Source: an uncultured Pseudomonadales bacterium (GTDB lineage: Bacteria > Pseudomonadota > Gammaproteobacteria > Pseudomonadales > Balneatricaceae). From it: DNA of 64,000 nucleotides. A model generated the notes under the pieces. The model was not told the origin of the DNA. It saw nothing but the letters and a program-made list of their open reading frames with translations, and did no database searches. Both the position numbers and the translations under genes were made by a program. The stretch's first letter is position 1. Each line of letters starts with the position of its first letter. The stretch is taken from the NCBI GenBank assembly GCA_937773555.1, contig CALJVT010000005.1, positions 310,001 to 374,000 on the forward strand. Direction: 5' to 3'. Of the stretch, positions 1 through 8,015 are shown one piece after another.

Positions 1-560
1 AACTATCTGAAACAGCTCGTCGCTGGGCTATTTTCTTTTTAATTATCCCATTTTTTACTAGTTACTTGGTGCGCACTTTTTCTTGGTACGTCCTGCTGGC
101 AGAGTCTGGTGTTATCAATAATATCATTGGATATTTGGGTATTGGGCCCATTAAAATGTTAAATACAATGTTTGGCACAATGATTGGCTATCTGACCCTA
201 ACTCTGCCTCTAGTGATTATTTTGCAAACACTATCAATGGCAAGTATCGATAAAAATTTAATTGAGGCATCCCATAACTTAGGTGCAGGAAGGGTCCGTG
301 CTATTTTTTCAGTCATTATTCCATCTGCTCGCATAGGCCTTATTATTGGCGCCCTATTCTGCTTTATTCTAAGCTTTGGCGACTTTGTCAGTCCCTATTA
401 TCTCGGTGGATCGAATCCGCCTACACTTCCCATATTAATTATTGATACCACAAAATCAGGACAACAGTGGCCCCGGGCAGCAGTAATTGCAACCATAATG
501 ATGGTGACATTAATGTTGGTTGCACTCAGTGCAATTAAAATTGCATACAAGAAGAGATAA
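1..560 (+). CDS. ABC transporter permease, PotB/spermidine-putrescine type (5'-partial)
   Basis: This is the 3' part of an inner-membrane permease; the frame is open from base 3 with no start in the window, so the N-terminus lies upstream. Several hydrophobic segments flank the EAA-loop signature of binding-protein-dependent permeases (EASHNLGAGRVRAIFSVIIP), which docks the ATPase. The resemblance is to PotB/PotH-type permeases. It is followed without a gap by a PotC-like permease (TAATG stop/start overlap), an ATPase and a creatinase, so the operon may import creatine or a related guanidino compound rather than a polyamine. The family call is firm; the substrate is inferred from the neighbours. 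Confidence 0.85.
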   Translation, partial: LSETARRWAIFFLIIPFFTSYLVRTFSWYVLLAESGVINNIIGYLGIGPIKMLNTMFGTMIGYLTLTLPLVIILQTLSMASIDKNLIEASHNLGAGRVRAIFSVIIPSARIGLIIGALFCFILSFGDFVSPYYLGGSNPPTLPILIIDTTKSGQQWPRAAVIATIMMVTLMLVALSAIKIAYKKR

Positions 561-1360
561 TGATGATGGTAAATGACAAATCAATTGTATGGATATTAAA
601 GATCTATTTACTGATCATTTTCGTATTTATATTTATGCCAATTATCACCAGCGTGGTGTTTTCATTCAATTCTGATCGATTCCCATCACTGCCATTGGGG
701 CACTTTACTTGGAATTGGTATGACAAAGTTTATTATGATTCAGAAACCTGGGATGCAATCAGAACGAGTATTATTGTAGCGTTATCAGCCTCTGTATTGG
801 CGACCATTATTGGTTTTTGTACCGCCTATACAGATTTTCGTTATAGCTTCAGATTCAAAAATGCATATTTAGCATTAGCATTGTTACCTCCAACTATTCC
901 ACTAATAATACTCGCTTTAGCAATGCTGGCCTGGTTCTCCAAGCTTGGTATTTCTGGGCAAATATGGGCCCTAATTATCGCACATACAGTATTGGGTGCG
1001 CCTTTTGCTATGGCTATTATTCGTCTTCGTCTTCAGCAAATGGACAAAGACTTAGAATCAGCTGCGTGGAATTTAGGCGCCTCCGAATGGGCTACGATGA
1101 GACACGTTATTATTCCATTTGCTTTGCCATCAATAATTTCTGCACTATGCCTAACCATGGCGGTGTCATTTGATGAGTTTGCAATTGCCTGGTTTGTATC
1201 TGGTTTAAATAAGTCTGTTCCTGTTGTTATTCTTGAAATATTACAGGGGAATGTTGACCCCCAAATCAACGCTATTGGGTCTTTTGTATTTGCAACCACA
1301 ATGACTCTAGTTGTCATTGCGCAACTATTCCTTTTCACTAAAAAACCGAATAACCATTAA
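560..1360 (+). CDS. ABC transporter permease, PotC/spermidine-putrescine type
   Basis: This second permease of the importer has 266 residues and about six predicted membrane segments. Its EAA loop (ESAAWNLGASEWATMRHVIIP) lies near residues 168-188. Three consecutive ATG codons occur at 560, 563 and 566, so the exact start is uncertain; the first overlaps the stop codon of the upstream permease, suggesting translational coupling. Length and motif order fit PotC/PotI. With the upstream permease it would form the heterodimeric channel, energised by the ATPase that follows. The periplasmic binding protein is not in this window and presumably lies upstream. Confidence 0.88.
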   Translation: MMMVNDKSIVWILKIYLLIIFVFIFMPIITSVVFSFNSDRFPSLPLGHFTWNWYDKVYYDSETWDAIRTSIIVALSASVLATIIGFCTAYTDFRYSFRFKNAYLALALLPPTIPLIILALAMLAWFSKLGISGQIWALIIAHTVLGAPFAMAIIRLRLQQMDKDLESAAWNLGASEWATMRHVIIPFALPSIISALCLTMAVSFDEFAIAWFVSGLNKSVPVVILEILQGNVDPQINAIGSFVFATTMTLVVIAQLFLFTKKPNNH

Positions 1361-1373
1361 ATTGAGATTACAC

Positions 1374-2474
1374 ATGAATGAAGGTCAGATAGTCCTTGAG
1401 AACGTAACAAAAAACTTTGGTGGCTCAGTTGCGGTAGAACCCATTAATTTTGAAATTAAAGCTGGTGAATTTCTCGCTATTATGGGGTCCAGTGGTTGTG
1501 GAAAAACAACAACATTGCGAATGCTGGCTGGACTCGAAACACCTTCAAGTGGCGAGATAAGACTGAATGGCGAGCGTATGAATGAACTAAAAGCCCATGA
1601 AAGAGAAACGCCTTTGGTCTGGCAAACGTTAGCCCTATTCCCTTTTTTAAATGTTATTGAAAATGTAGAGTTTGGGCTTAAGATGCGTGGGGTAGAAAAA
1701 CCTGAGCGAACTGAGAGAGCTTTAAAATGGCTTAAGCGTATGGAAATTGAGCAGTTTGCAAATCGTTCAATAGACCAGCTATCCGGTGGCCAGCGCCAAA
1801 GGGTGGCACTAGCCCGTGCATTGGTGACTGAACCACCAGTGCTCCTTTTAGATGAACCTTTAAGTGCTCTTGACGCCAATTTAGTCGTACGTATGCAGAG
1901 TGTATTGACTCGGCTCCAAAAGGAACTTGGCATTACTTTTGTCTATGTTACTCATAGCCAGTCTGAAGCTTTTGCAATGGCTGATAGAGTGGTGATTATG
2001 AGCGCCGGTGTTATCGAGCAAATCGGGTCACCACGTGAAATTTATCGAAGCCCAGCCAGCCGTTTTGTGGCCGAGTTTGTCGGCACAAATAATATAATCA
2101 GTGGCAATATTAAAGAGATAAAAGGAAACACGATGATCTGTAACACCGCCTTTGGGACAATAGAGTCTAAACAGGAAGATAGAAATACTAGACACCAAAA
2201 AGGAAACGATGTTGAGCTCGTTATTAGTGCAGATATGATTGAATTATCACAAGAACATACATTCTCTGAAAACGAAATCCAATTACAATTTGTTGCTGAA
2301 GAATTTACTGGTTCAGTGGTCACCCTGTATTTTGAAGATGCCAATAAAAATGAACTAATAGTACAAAAGCAGCAACGTGAAATAGAACCGTTAGAATTGA
2401 CTTATGGTTGCCAAATATTTGCCCACTGGAACCCTATAAATGTTTTCTGCTTACCTGATGTCAAAACAGAATAA
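1374..2474 (+). CDS. ABC transporter ATP-binding protein, PotA type
   Basis: This 366-residue cytoplasmic ATPase has Walker A GSSGCGKTTT near residues 38-47, the signature LSGGQRQRVALARAL, Walker B LLLDEPLSALDAN and the switch histidine in YVTHSQ. A C-terminal region of about 120 residues fits a TOBE-like regulatory domain. An in-frame codon at 1311 would overlap the permease by 50 bases; the ATG at 1374, just past the permease stop, gives the normal N-terminus (MNEGQIVLENVTKNFGG). Family resemblance is to PotA/FbpC-type importers. Operon position between the permeases and creatinase suggests that it drives uptake of creatinase's substrate, which is an inference. Confidence 0.88.
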   Translation: MNEGQIVLENVTKNFGGSVAVEPINFEIKAGEFLAIMGSSGCGKTTTLRMLAGLETPSSGEIRLNGERMNELKAHERETPLVWQTLALFPFLNVIENVEFGLKMRGVEKPERTERALKWLKRMEIEQFANRSIDQLSGGQRQRVALARALVTEPPVLLLDEPLSALDANLVVRMQSVLTRLQKELGITFVYVTHSQSEAFAMADRVVIMSAGVIEQIGSPREIYRSPASRFVAEFVGTNNIISGNIKEIKGNTMICNTAFGTIESKQEDRNTRHQKGNDVELVISADMIELSQEHTFSENEIQLQFVAEEFTGSVVTLYFEDANKNELIVQKQQREIEPLELTYGCQIFAHWNPINVFCLPDVKTE

Positions 2475-2523
2475 TTATTTTGAAATTATTCTTTAATACC
2501 AATGTGAATATAGGAGTTGTTAT

Positions 2524-3738
2524 ATGAGACGTATAGAAAGACCACAAGCCATCAATTTTGAAAATGGCATTAAAGATAAACCCACTTTTTCTCCTGCTGA
2601 AATGGCAAGTCGTAATGCCAAATTGCGAGCCCATTTATCAGCAGACAATCTTGATGCTGCCGTTTTTTCATCTATCCACAATATTAATTATTTTGCTGAT
2701 TTTGTGTATTGTTCATTTGGCCGTCCCTATGCTTTAGTTGTTACTCATGAAGCGCATACAACTGTAACGGCAAATATTGACGGAGGCCAACCCTGGCGAC
2801 AAAGCTATGATGACAACATTGTTTATACTGACTGGGAAAAAGATAATTATTTTCGAGCGCTGAAAAAATTGGTGCCAGGAAAAGCTAGAGTTGGCATTGA
2901 GTATGATCATATAACTTTGGAACGACGACAGAAGCTATCAGAATTCATGCCAGATGCGGAGTTTGTAGACATTGGTGTGGCCACAATGAAGATACGCATG
3001 ATCAAATCGGCTGAAGAACATGCGGTAATTAGGCAAGGTGCTCGAATATCTGATATTGGAGGTGCCGCGTGCGTTGAGGCAATTTCTGAAGGCGCCCCAG
3101 AATATGAAGTGGCACTTCACTCTACACAAGCTATGGTTCGAGCAATTGCCAATACCTATCCACATACAGAGCTAATGGATTCTTGGACCTGGTTTCAGTC
3201 TGGCATTAACACAGATGGTGCTCACAACCCTGTCACCACCAGAAGAGTAAGAAAAGGCGATATATTAAGTGTGAACTGCTTTTCAATGATATCAGGGTAT
3301 TATCAGGCACTAGAACGCACAATGTTTTACCACTCAGCAACAAAGCGTGAAATAGAGCTCTGGGAAATAAATTGTGAAGTTCACAAGAAAGGTTTAACAC
3401 TAATTAAACCTGGGGCAGTTTGCAGTGAAATCGCCGCCGAGCTTAACGAAATATTCTTAACACACGATTTACTCCAATATCGCACGTTTGGGTATGGACA
3501 TTCTTTTGGTTCGCTATCTCATTATTATGGTCGTGAAGCTGGGCTTGAATTACGAGAAGATATCGATACTGTTATAGAACCCGGTATGGTTGTATCCATT
3601 GAGCCTATGATCACACTGCCAGAGGGTATGAGTGGCGCAGGGGGTTATCGCGAACACGACATATTAATAGTCGGTGAAAGCAGTGCTGAAAATATTACAC
3701 ATTTTCCGTTTGGCCCAGAACACAATATCATCAAGTAG
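2524..3738 (+). CDS. creatinase (creatine amidinohydrolase, M24 fold)
   Basis: Creatinase hydrolyses creatine to sarcosine and urea in the cytoplasm. The 404-residue protein matches, from memory, the whole length of the well-studied Pseudomonas creatinase (about 403 residues), including the N-terminal SFGRPYALVV stretch, SGINTDGAHNPVTT with the catalytic-type histidine at residue 234, GYGHSFGSLSHYYGREAGLE and the C-terminal GAGGYREHDILIV. It has the pita-bread fold but lacks the full metal-ligand set of Xaa-Pro peptidases, as expected for creatinase. An AGGAG ribosome-binding site lies 8 bases before the ATG. It follows an ABC importer by 49 bases. Sarcosine oxidase and urease are not in the window. 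Confidence 0.92.
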   Translation: MRRIERPQAINFENGIKDKPTFSPAEMASRNAKLRAHLSADNLDAAVFSSIHNINYFADFVYCSFGRPYALVVTHEAHTTVTANIDGGQPWRQSYDDNIVYTDWEKDNYFRALKKLVPGKARVGIEYDHITLERRQKLSEFMPDAEFVDIGVATMKIRMIKSAEEHAVIRQGARISDIGGAACVEAISEGAPEYEVALHSTQAMVRAIANTYPHTELMDSWTWFQSGINTDGAHNPVTTRRVRKGDILSVNCFSMISGYYQALERTMFYHSATKREIELWEINCEVHKKGLTLIKPGAVCSEIAAELNEIFLTHDLLQYRTFGYGHSFGSLSHYYGREAGLELREDIDTVIEPGMVVSIEPMITLPEGMSGAGGYREHDILIVGESSAENITHFPFGPEHNIIK

Positions 3739-4104
3739 CCCTTATTAACGTTATCCCCTAGCACGACGAAAGATAACGTTATTTAAAATTCTCATCGGTT
3801 GGCAGTGGCTGCTAACTGAGTATATTTGATATTTGTTAGAACACTTAAATGCAAAATTTTATTTTGATAATAACCAAGTTGGCTAAACCTAGCCTTATAG
3901 TAAGCATGGGTTTGGCTTTATTGTACGCTGATAATTCTTTCAGAACGCCTTAGTTTTAGAAACAACTTTGAAGCAGACTTGAGTATTTATTATCTGCTAC
4001 CTAAATAGCACTGGCCACATAAAAGGACATCAATAATCAAGCATCTCTATTTCATATCAAAAATACTCAAATCGATTCGATGGGTCACCTTCCTGTTTAT
4101 CGTT
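3739..4104 (+). other. intergenic stretch with a weak AT-rich hairpin
   Basis: No gene is supported here. Just after the creatinase stop, TAACGTTATC (3746-3755) and GATAACGTTA (3772-3781) form a perfect 10-bp inverted repeat followed by only TTT, so it could be a weak terminator or a protein-binding site. The last 70 bases carry an open frame continuous with the next gene and an AAAAGGA ribosome-binding-like run at 4021-4027. Confidence 0.4.
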
Positions 4105-4740
4105 TTGCCTATGATGCTATCAACACTAGCTGTTGCAGACGTAAGAGTTAATCGCTTTTTCTCTTTCCTTATGTTTGCATCATCACCGCTTATTGCAGAT
4201 GAACGAATAGATCAAATTATCTCTAAAGAAGTAAAGCAACAGATCGTGGCTGATATATCTATTGATAAAAAAACGCTTGAAACCTATGAACAAGATGCTA
4301 GAGATTATTATCATGATGAAATATTCCCTCGAATAACCAACCTAGAGCACCATATTTTGGGGTCGGCCATCAATATGATTTCACCAAAGGCCTATGTTAT
4401 TTGGACTGAAGGAGTTGCCCCAGGCGCACGGGGTGGAAACGAATTTTTATATGTTATTTCTACAAGAGCCAGTAGGCCTAAAATAGTATACTCTGCAAAG
4501 CTTAACCCCAAACCCTCTAGCACAGAGGGGGGGTATCGTGATTCTCTCTATTGGTCTAAACCTAATAACAGCTGTGGAGAAAATAACTTTATTAGCAGCA
4601 TTCTTCAGTACAGTACTAATGATGAGCCTGGAAGTAAATTTGTACAAACTTACATGGAATATGACCAGCACGATAATACTTACGGAATAAGCGTCTCAAC
4701 TTCACCAGTGCTTTTTTCAAAACCCGCCTGTATGGATTAG
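4105..4740 (+). CDS. hypothetical secreted protein
   Basis: I do not recognise this family. The 211-residue reading begins at TTG 4105 (ATG at 4111 is the alternative). It has two hydrophobic N-terminal stretches ending at signal-peptidase-like sites (TLAVA-D and SPLIA-D). The rest is hydrophilic, with two cysteines, consistent with a periplasmic or secreted domain. The frame stays open upstream to about 4021, where an AAAAGGA run sits five bases before an ATA codon and would add a further basic-plus-hydrophobic leader, so the real start may be non-canonical or mutated. Neighbours give no hint of function. It could be real and expressed, or a gene that has lost its start codon. Confidence 0.5.
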   Translation: MPMMLSTLAVADVRVNRFFSFLMFASSPLIADERIDQIISKEVKQQIVADISIDKKTLETYEQDARDYYHDEIFPRITNLEHHILGSAINMISPKAYVIWTEGVAPGARGGNEFLYVISTRASRPKIVYSAKLNPKPSSTEGGYRDSLYWSKPNNSCGENNFISSILQYSTNDEPGSKFVQTYMEYDQHDNTYGISVSTSPVLFSKPACMD

Positions 4741-4851
4741 TTTTATGACAAGAGGTTGATTCAATTTAAAGCGTCAGCCCAGTCAGGTTAGGTAGCCATC
4801 TAACCATTACATTACATACCCATATTTAGTACTTAAGCATTTACACAAAGG

Positions 4852-5517
4852 CTACGTGCCACTAAACACAATATCGCCATAATAAGATTCTGCCAACTTT
4901 TTACTATTGTCTGTGTCAGTCATAATGGCGATTACATCAATGTATTGATACGCTTTTAAGTTAGCACGCTCACTGCCTTTGTCACCAAAAACGTCAATTA
5001 AGTCTTGGTATAGATTACGTTTTTCTTGGTACCACTGGCCAATTTTAGATTCGGTGCCTCTAACTGACATCATTTTTACACTAGAGCCTGCAAAAGCGTT
5101 GTTCCACACCATGCCGGCACTTTGATTACTAGACCAAACATAGTTTAATGATTTGGTTTTCCAAACCAGTAAACCACCATCAATAACCAAATAAATCCTA
5201 GCCGCAAAGTCATCGCCATTTTTACTGCGCTCGTCTAATTCAAGCAACTTATTTTCTACTAACCAACTCCAGCTTAAGTAAGGTGTTTTATTAAGGTCGA
5301 CCTTCTGTTTTAACACTAACCCAGAGGCCGACTGATCACTTAGCGCTTGCAGTGCCAGGCGCCCTTTATGGTGGCCTATGGTATAGGTTGATTCACCTGA
5401 AAACACTTTAGGTGCCCAAAATTGGATGCCATTGTCTTGTAACTGAGTAATGTTGTTTGAAGCACCCACCTGAGAAGCCACCACAAGGCTAAGCAGTAAA
5501 AAAAAGTCTCGTAACAT
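4852..5517 (-). CDS. DUF3047 family secreted protein
   Basis: This is a 221-residue protein with a clear Sec signal peptide (MLRDFFLLLSLVVASQVGA). The body contains the conserved-looking core YLSWSWLVEN, a DERSKNGDDFAARIYLV stretch and a YVWSS motif, which I recognise as the DUF3047 family of periplasmic proteins of unknown function, predicted to have a beta-sandwich. An AGGAG ribosome-binding site lies 6 bases before the ATG. It is transcribed alone, facing away from the following DMT transporter. Family assignment is fairly confident; no biochemical role can be given. Confidence 0.8.
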   Translation of the reverse strand: MLRDFFLLLSLVVASQVGASNNITQLQDNGIQFWAPKVFSGESTYTIGHHKGRLALQALSDQSASGLVLKQKVDLNKTPYLSWSWLVENKLLELDERSKNGDDFAARIYLVIDGGLLVWKTKSLNYVWSSNQSAGMVWNNAFAGSSVKMMSVRGTESKIGQWYQEKRNLYQDLIDVFGDKGSERANLKAYQYIDVIAIMTDTDNSKKLAESYYGDIVFSGT

Positions 5518-6015
5518 TGCTTACTCCTAAGTACTTAATACCCTATTCATCCAACCTTCCTAAACCGCACTCTAACCCAACTACTTTTTTAACAAAACCT
5601 CAGGTTAGGTCGGCTATAAGTCATATATCATTAGTAGTAGCATCTTCCACAATTGACCCTCAGGCCATGGTATTTGGTTTACGTGTTACATTTCTGAATA
5701 CCCTGCGTAAGTTTCTGCTACTAAGCCCACTTAGTTTGAGGGCATTATCTAATACCACTGGTTGGAAATTCATCCTTTTGGTGATGATTAATGGGTTTTT
5801 CTTGGCCTCTGACTTAAATTGGCTTCACACTGGGGTATTGTCAGTTTACCAATTGGTGCTATTCTTGCCCAGCTGTTTTGAACAATTTCTACGGCGCTTT
5901 GGCTTCATTAAGGTTTAAAAGAAATACGCAGTCTAGGTCTACGTTTTGCGGCATGTGTGCTAGTTCTGAATGATCGTTTTAATAGTGTGTTCAGTATTTT
6001 TAAGAAAGGTGACTT
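5518..6015 (+). other. intergenic region, no convincing gene
   Basis: A 133-codon open frame runs from TTG 5517 to 5918, but it has no ribosome-binding site, an irregular composition rich in Leu, Ser and Phe, and no recognisable family. I treat it as chance. An AAAGGTG run at 6004-6010 serves the GTG start of the next gene. Confidence 0.4.
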
Positions 6016-6960
6016 GTGTTGTTAGAAAAATTTACCCCTGCGACCCGCGGAGCACTGCTGCTTATTACTGGCATCTCTATTTTTGGTTTTTCTGATAATT
6101 TAACTATGCTTGTTTCTGACCAGGTAAGCGTGGGGCAATTTCACTTTAGCCGCTCACTCATCGCCATGTTTATGGTCTTCGGGCTTGGCAGAGTGTTTGG
6201 GCTTTCCGTTATCCCAAAATACTGGAAACCCATACTTATAAGAACATTTTTTATGGTGACATCAATGCTTCTTTATTTTGGTGTCATGCCCATGATGCCC
6301 ATCGCAGAAGCAGGCGCAGGCCTTTTCACTTCACCTATTTTTGTTTTAATATTTTCATCCATTTTTTTTAAAGAGCGCATTGGTTGGCGCAGGATAGTTG
6401 CTGTGATTTTGGGAAGCTGTGGTGTTTTATTGGTGTTGCAGCCAGGTGCCAATGGATTCACTTTTTATCAGATAATGCCCATTATGGCAGGTGCATGCTA
6501 TGCACTGGGTTCAATAATCACTTATCGTTACCTGCGTGAAGAAAGCCCGTTAGCCATTCTTATGAGTTTTATAGTAAGTATAGGGTTATGTGGGTTTTTA
6601 ATGACCACAGTGCTAACCGTTTTCCCTATTGCACCTGATTTGGTAGAACAGGCTCCGTTTCTTTTTAAGGGTTGGCAAAGTGTTGACGGCTCATTTTGGC
6701 TTTGGATGCTTATCATCGCCGTTTTAGCGACAACTGCGTTATCTTTAATGACCCGCGCATACCAATTAGCCCAAACAAGCTATGCCGCAATTTTCGAATA
6801 TGCGTATCTAATTTCGGTTGGGCTGTTCAGTTGGCTATTCTGGGGCATTGTCCCCAATTACTTGAGTGTTATCGGAATTTTTCTGATTATTTTTGCTGGG
6901 GTTATTATTGTACTGGCACCCCAAAAGCCCATCGAAGAGCCGCTGTATACTGCCGTTTAA
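6016..6960 (+). CDS. DMT-superfamily (EamA) transporter
   Basis: This is a 314-residue inner-membrane protein with ten hydrophobic segments arranged as two EamA repeats, the usual size for this family. The first repeat includes VSVGQFHFSRSLIAMF and a GAGLFTSPIFVLIFSSIFFKE stretch typical of the fourth segment; the second repeat includes TRAYQLAQTSYAAIFEYAYL. Members export amino acids and other small metabolites; the substrate here is unknown. Translation probably starts at GTG 6016, 5 bases after AAAGGTG. It is a single gene with no obvious functional partner. Confidence 0.85.
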   Translation: MLLEKFTPATRGALLLITGISIFGFSDNLTMLVSDQVSVGQFHFSRSLIAMFMVFGLGRVFGLSVIPKYWKPILIRTFFMVTSMLLYFGVMPMMPIAEAGAGLFTSPIFVLIFSSIFFKERIGWRRIVAVILGSCGVLLVLQPGANGFTFYQIMPIMAGACYALGSIITYRYLREESPLAILMSFIVSIGLCGFLMTTVLTVFPIAPDLVEQAPFLFKGWQSVDGSFWLWMLIIAVLATTALSLMTRAYQLAQTSYAAIFEYAYLISVGLFSWLFWGIVPNYLSVIGIFLIIFAGVIIVLAPQKPIEEPLYTAV

Positions 6961-7073
6961 ATGCATCAAAACGATGTATGACCTGATACGTAGAAATTGT
7001 CCAGTGATCAGCTTACTTGACTACTACGGTATTACTTCTTAGTCAGCTTTACTAAAATCGGGTCACCATCTTT

Positions 7074-7640
7074 TCATATGCCAAGGCCCACTTTTTGATG
7101 AATGTTACCAAAGATCGTTGTCTGGGCAGATCTACACACTAAATCAAACAAACCCAACGGCCCTTTAAAGATAAAATTGCCATCACCACTCATTATGAAT
7201 TTTAATTTTAATTTTAATTTTTTATGTAGGTCTGGGATGGGGAACGCCAACCGATCAACTTTATCAAAGACCAACCCATCCTCATTAATTGTAATCTAGT
7301 CCGTTGCCCTTTTTTTATACCCATCACTTGAGCCTATGTTGATGATAAACCAAGCTAATCGGTAGCTTGCATATAGCTCACTCTTAGAAGTATTGTCATC
7401 TACGCTAGTTACATTGTTCAAAAAAACTTCAATAGATACTTCCACCTTCATATTCTTTGTCATTAGCTTAGCGATACGTTTTTGTAGACCACTACTAATA
7501 CTAAAAAATCACTTGGCAAATATACGAGATCGCTAGGGTCTGGGTTGGCTTTTTGCAAATGCAGGTTACACTATCGAAAGCATTAACGAGGTAGCTACTG
7601 CCACGAACAACCAGGCGCAATCGACGATAAGGGAACTATT
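7074..7640 (-). pseudogene. possible decayed secreted-protein gene
   Basis: Read on the minus strand, this stretch shows a signal-peptide-like segment (CAWLFVAVATSLMLSIV, then AFAKS after a TAA at 7566-7568). It is followed by a coding-looking stretch in shifting frames around 7500, then about 140 codons of protein-like sequence interrupted only by a TAG at 7296-7298, ending at a TGA at 7074. Within it a TTTTAA tandem repeat (about 7199-7218) encodes alternating Lys and Leu. I do not recognise the family. The pattern of one leader, one shift and isolated stops suggests a dead gene, but chance open frames are not excluded. Confidence 0.35.
7197..7220. repeat. (TTTTAA)n hexanucleotide tandem repeat
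   Basis: About three and a half copies of AATTTT follow one another. In the minus-strand remnant described around it the repeat encodes a KLKLKLK stretch. Hexamer slippage would change length without altering frame. Confidence 0.7.
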
Positions 7641-7730
7641 CGATTTTTAGCATAATACCTAGGCACTAGGCACTAAGTAGTTTGATCAGCCCAAATAATC
7701 AGACTTAATAAGGACTTAAGTTACGAGCAC

Positions 7731-7770
7731 AAAAAAGCCGGTCAAACTATTAAGCTTGTAACCGGCTAAT
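7731..7770 (-). terminator. rho-independent terminator after tRNA-Ala
   Basis: On the minus strand AGCCGGT and ACCGGCT (7761-7767 and 7736-7742 on the plus strand) form a perfect 7-bp stem. The stem is followed by a run of Ts, 15-20 bases beyond the 3' end of tRNA-Ala. Confidence 0.85.
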
Positions 7771-7784
7771 TTATAACGATTTAT

Positions 7785-7860
7785 TGGTGGAGCCTAACGG
7801 GGTCGAACCGTTGACCTCAACACTGCCAGTGTTGCGCTCTACCAACTGAGCTAAGGCCCC
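7785..7860 (-). tRNA. tRNA-Ala (anticodon GGC)
   Basis: A 76-nt cloverleaf is encoded on the minus strand. The acceptor arms GGGGCCT and AGGCTCC pair with one G-U, the D-arm TAGCTCAGTTGGTAGAGC is standard, and the anticodon loop CTGGCAG gives GGC, which reads GCC and GCU. The T-loop TTCGACC is present and CCA is encoded. It has its own promoter and terminator and lies downstream of gltX. Confidence 0.97.
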
Positions 7861-7914
7861 ACACGAGGATCATCAAGGCGCTATTAAAGCTGCTTTACGG
7901 CTTGGTGGAGGCGT

Positions 7915-7942
7915 ATTATAGGCATATGAGGCTGTATTGCAA
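7915..7942 (-). promoter_or_regulatory. sigma70 promoter of tRNA-Ala
   Basis: On the minus strand TTGCAA (7942-7937) and a perfect TATAAT (7920-7915) are separated by 16 bases. Transcription would start about 45 bases before the mature tRNA, leaving a short leader for RNase processing. Confidence 0.75.
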
Positions 7943-8015
7943 GCCTCTTTTTATTAGTTTTAGCAGAAAAAGACTGTTTTTAATCAATCACTTCCGCTCA
8001 CTTGCCCTATACACT

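Noticed and set aside
5517-5918. 133-codon plus-strand open frame after the DUF3047 gene
   Set aside because: It begins at a TTG overlapping the neighbouring start codon, has no ribosome-binding site, odd composition and no recognisable family.
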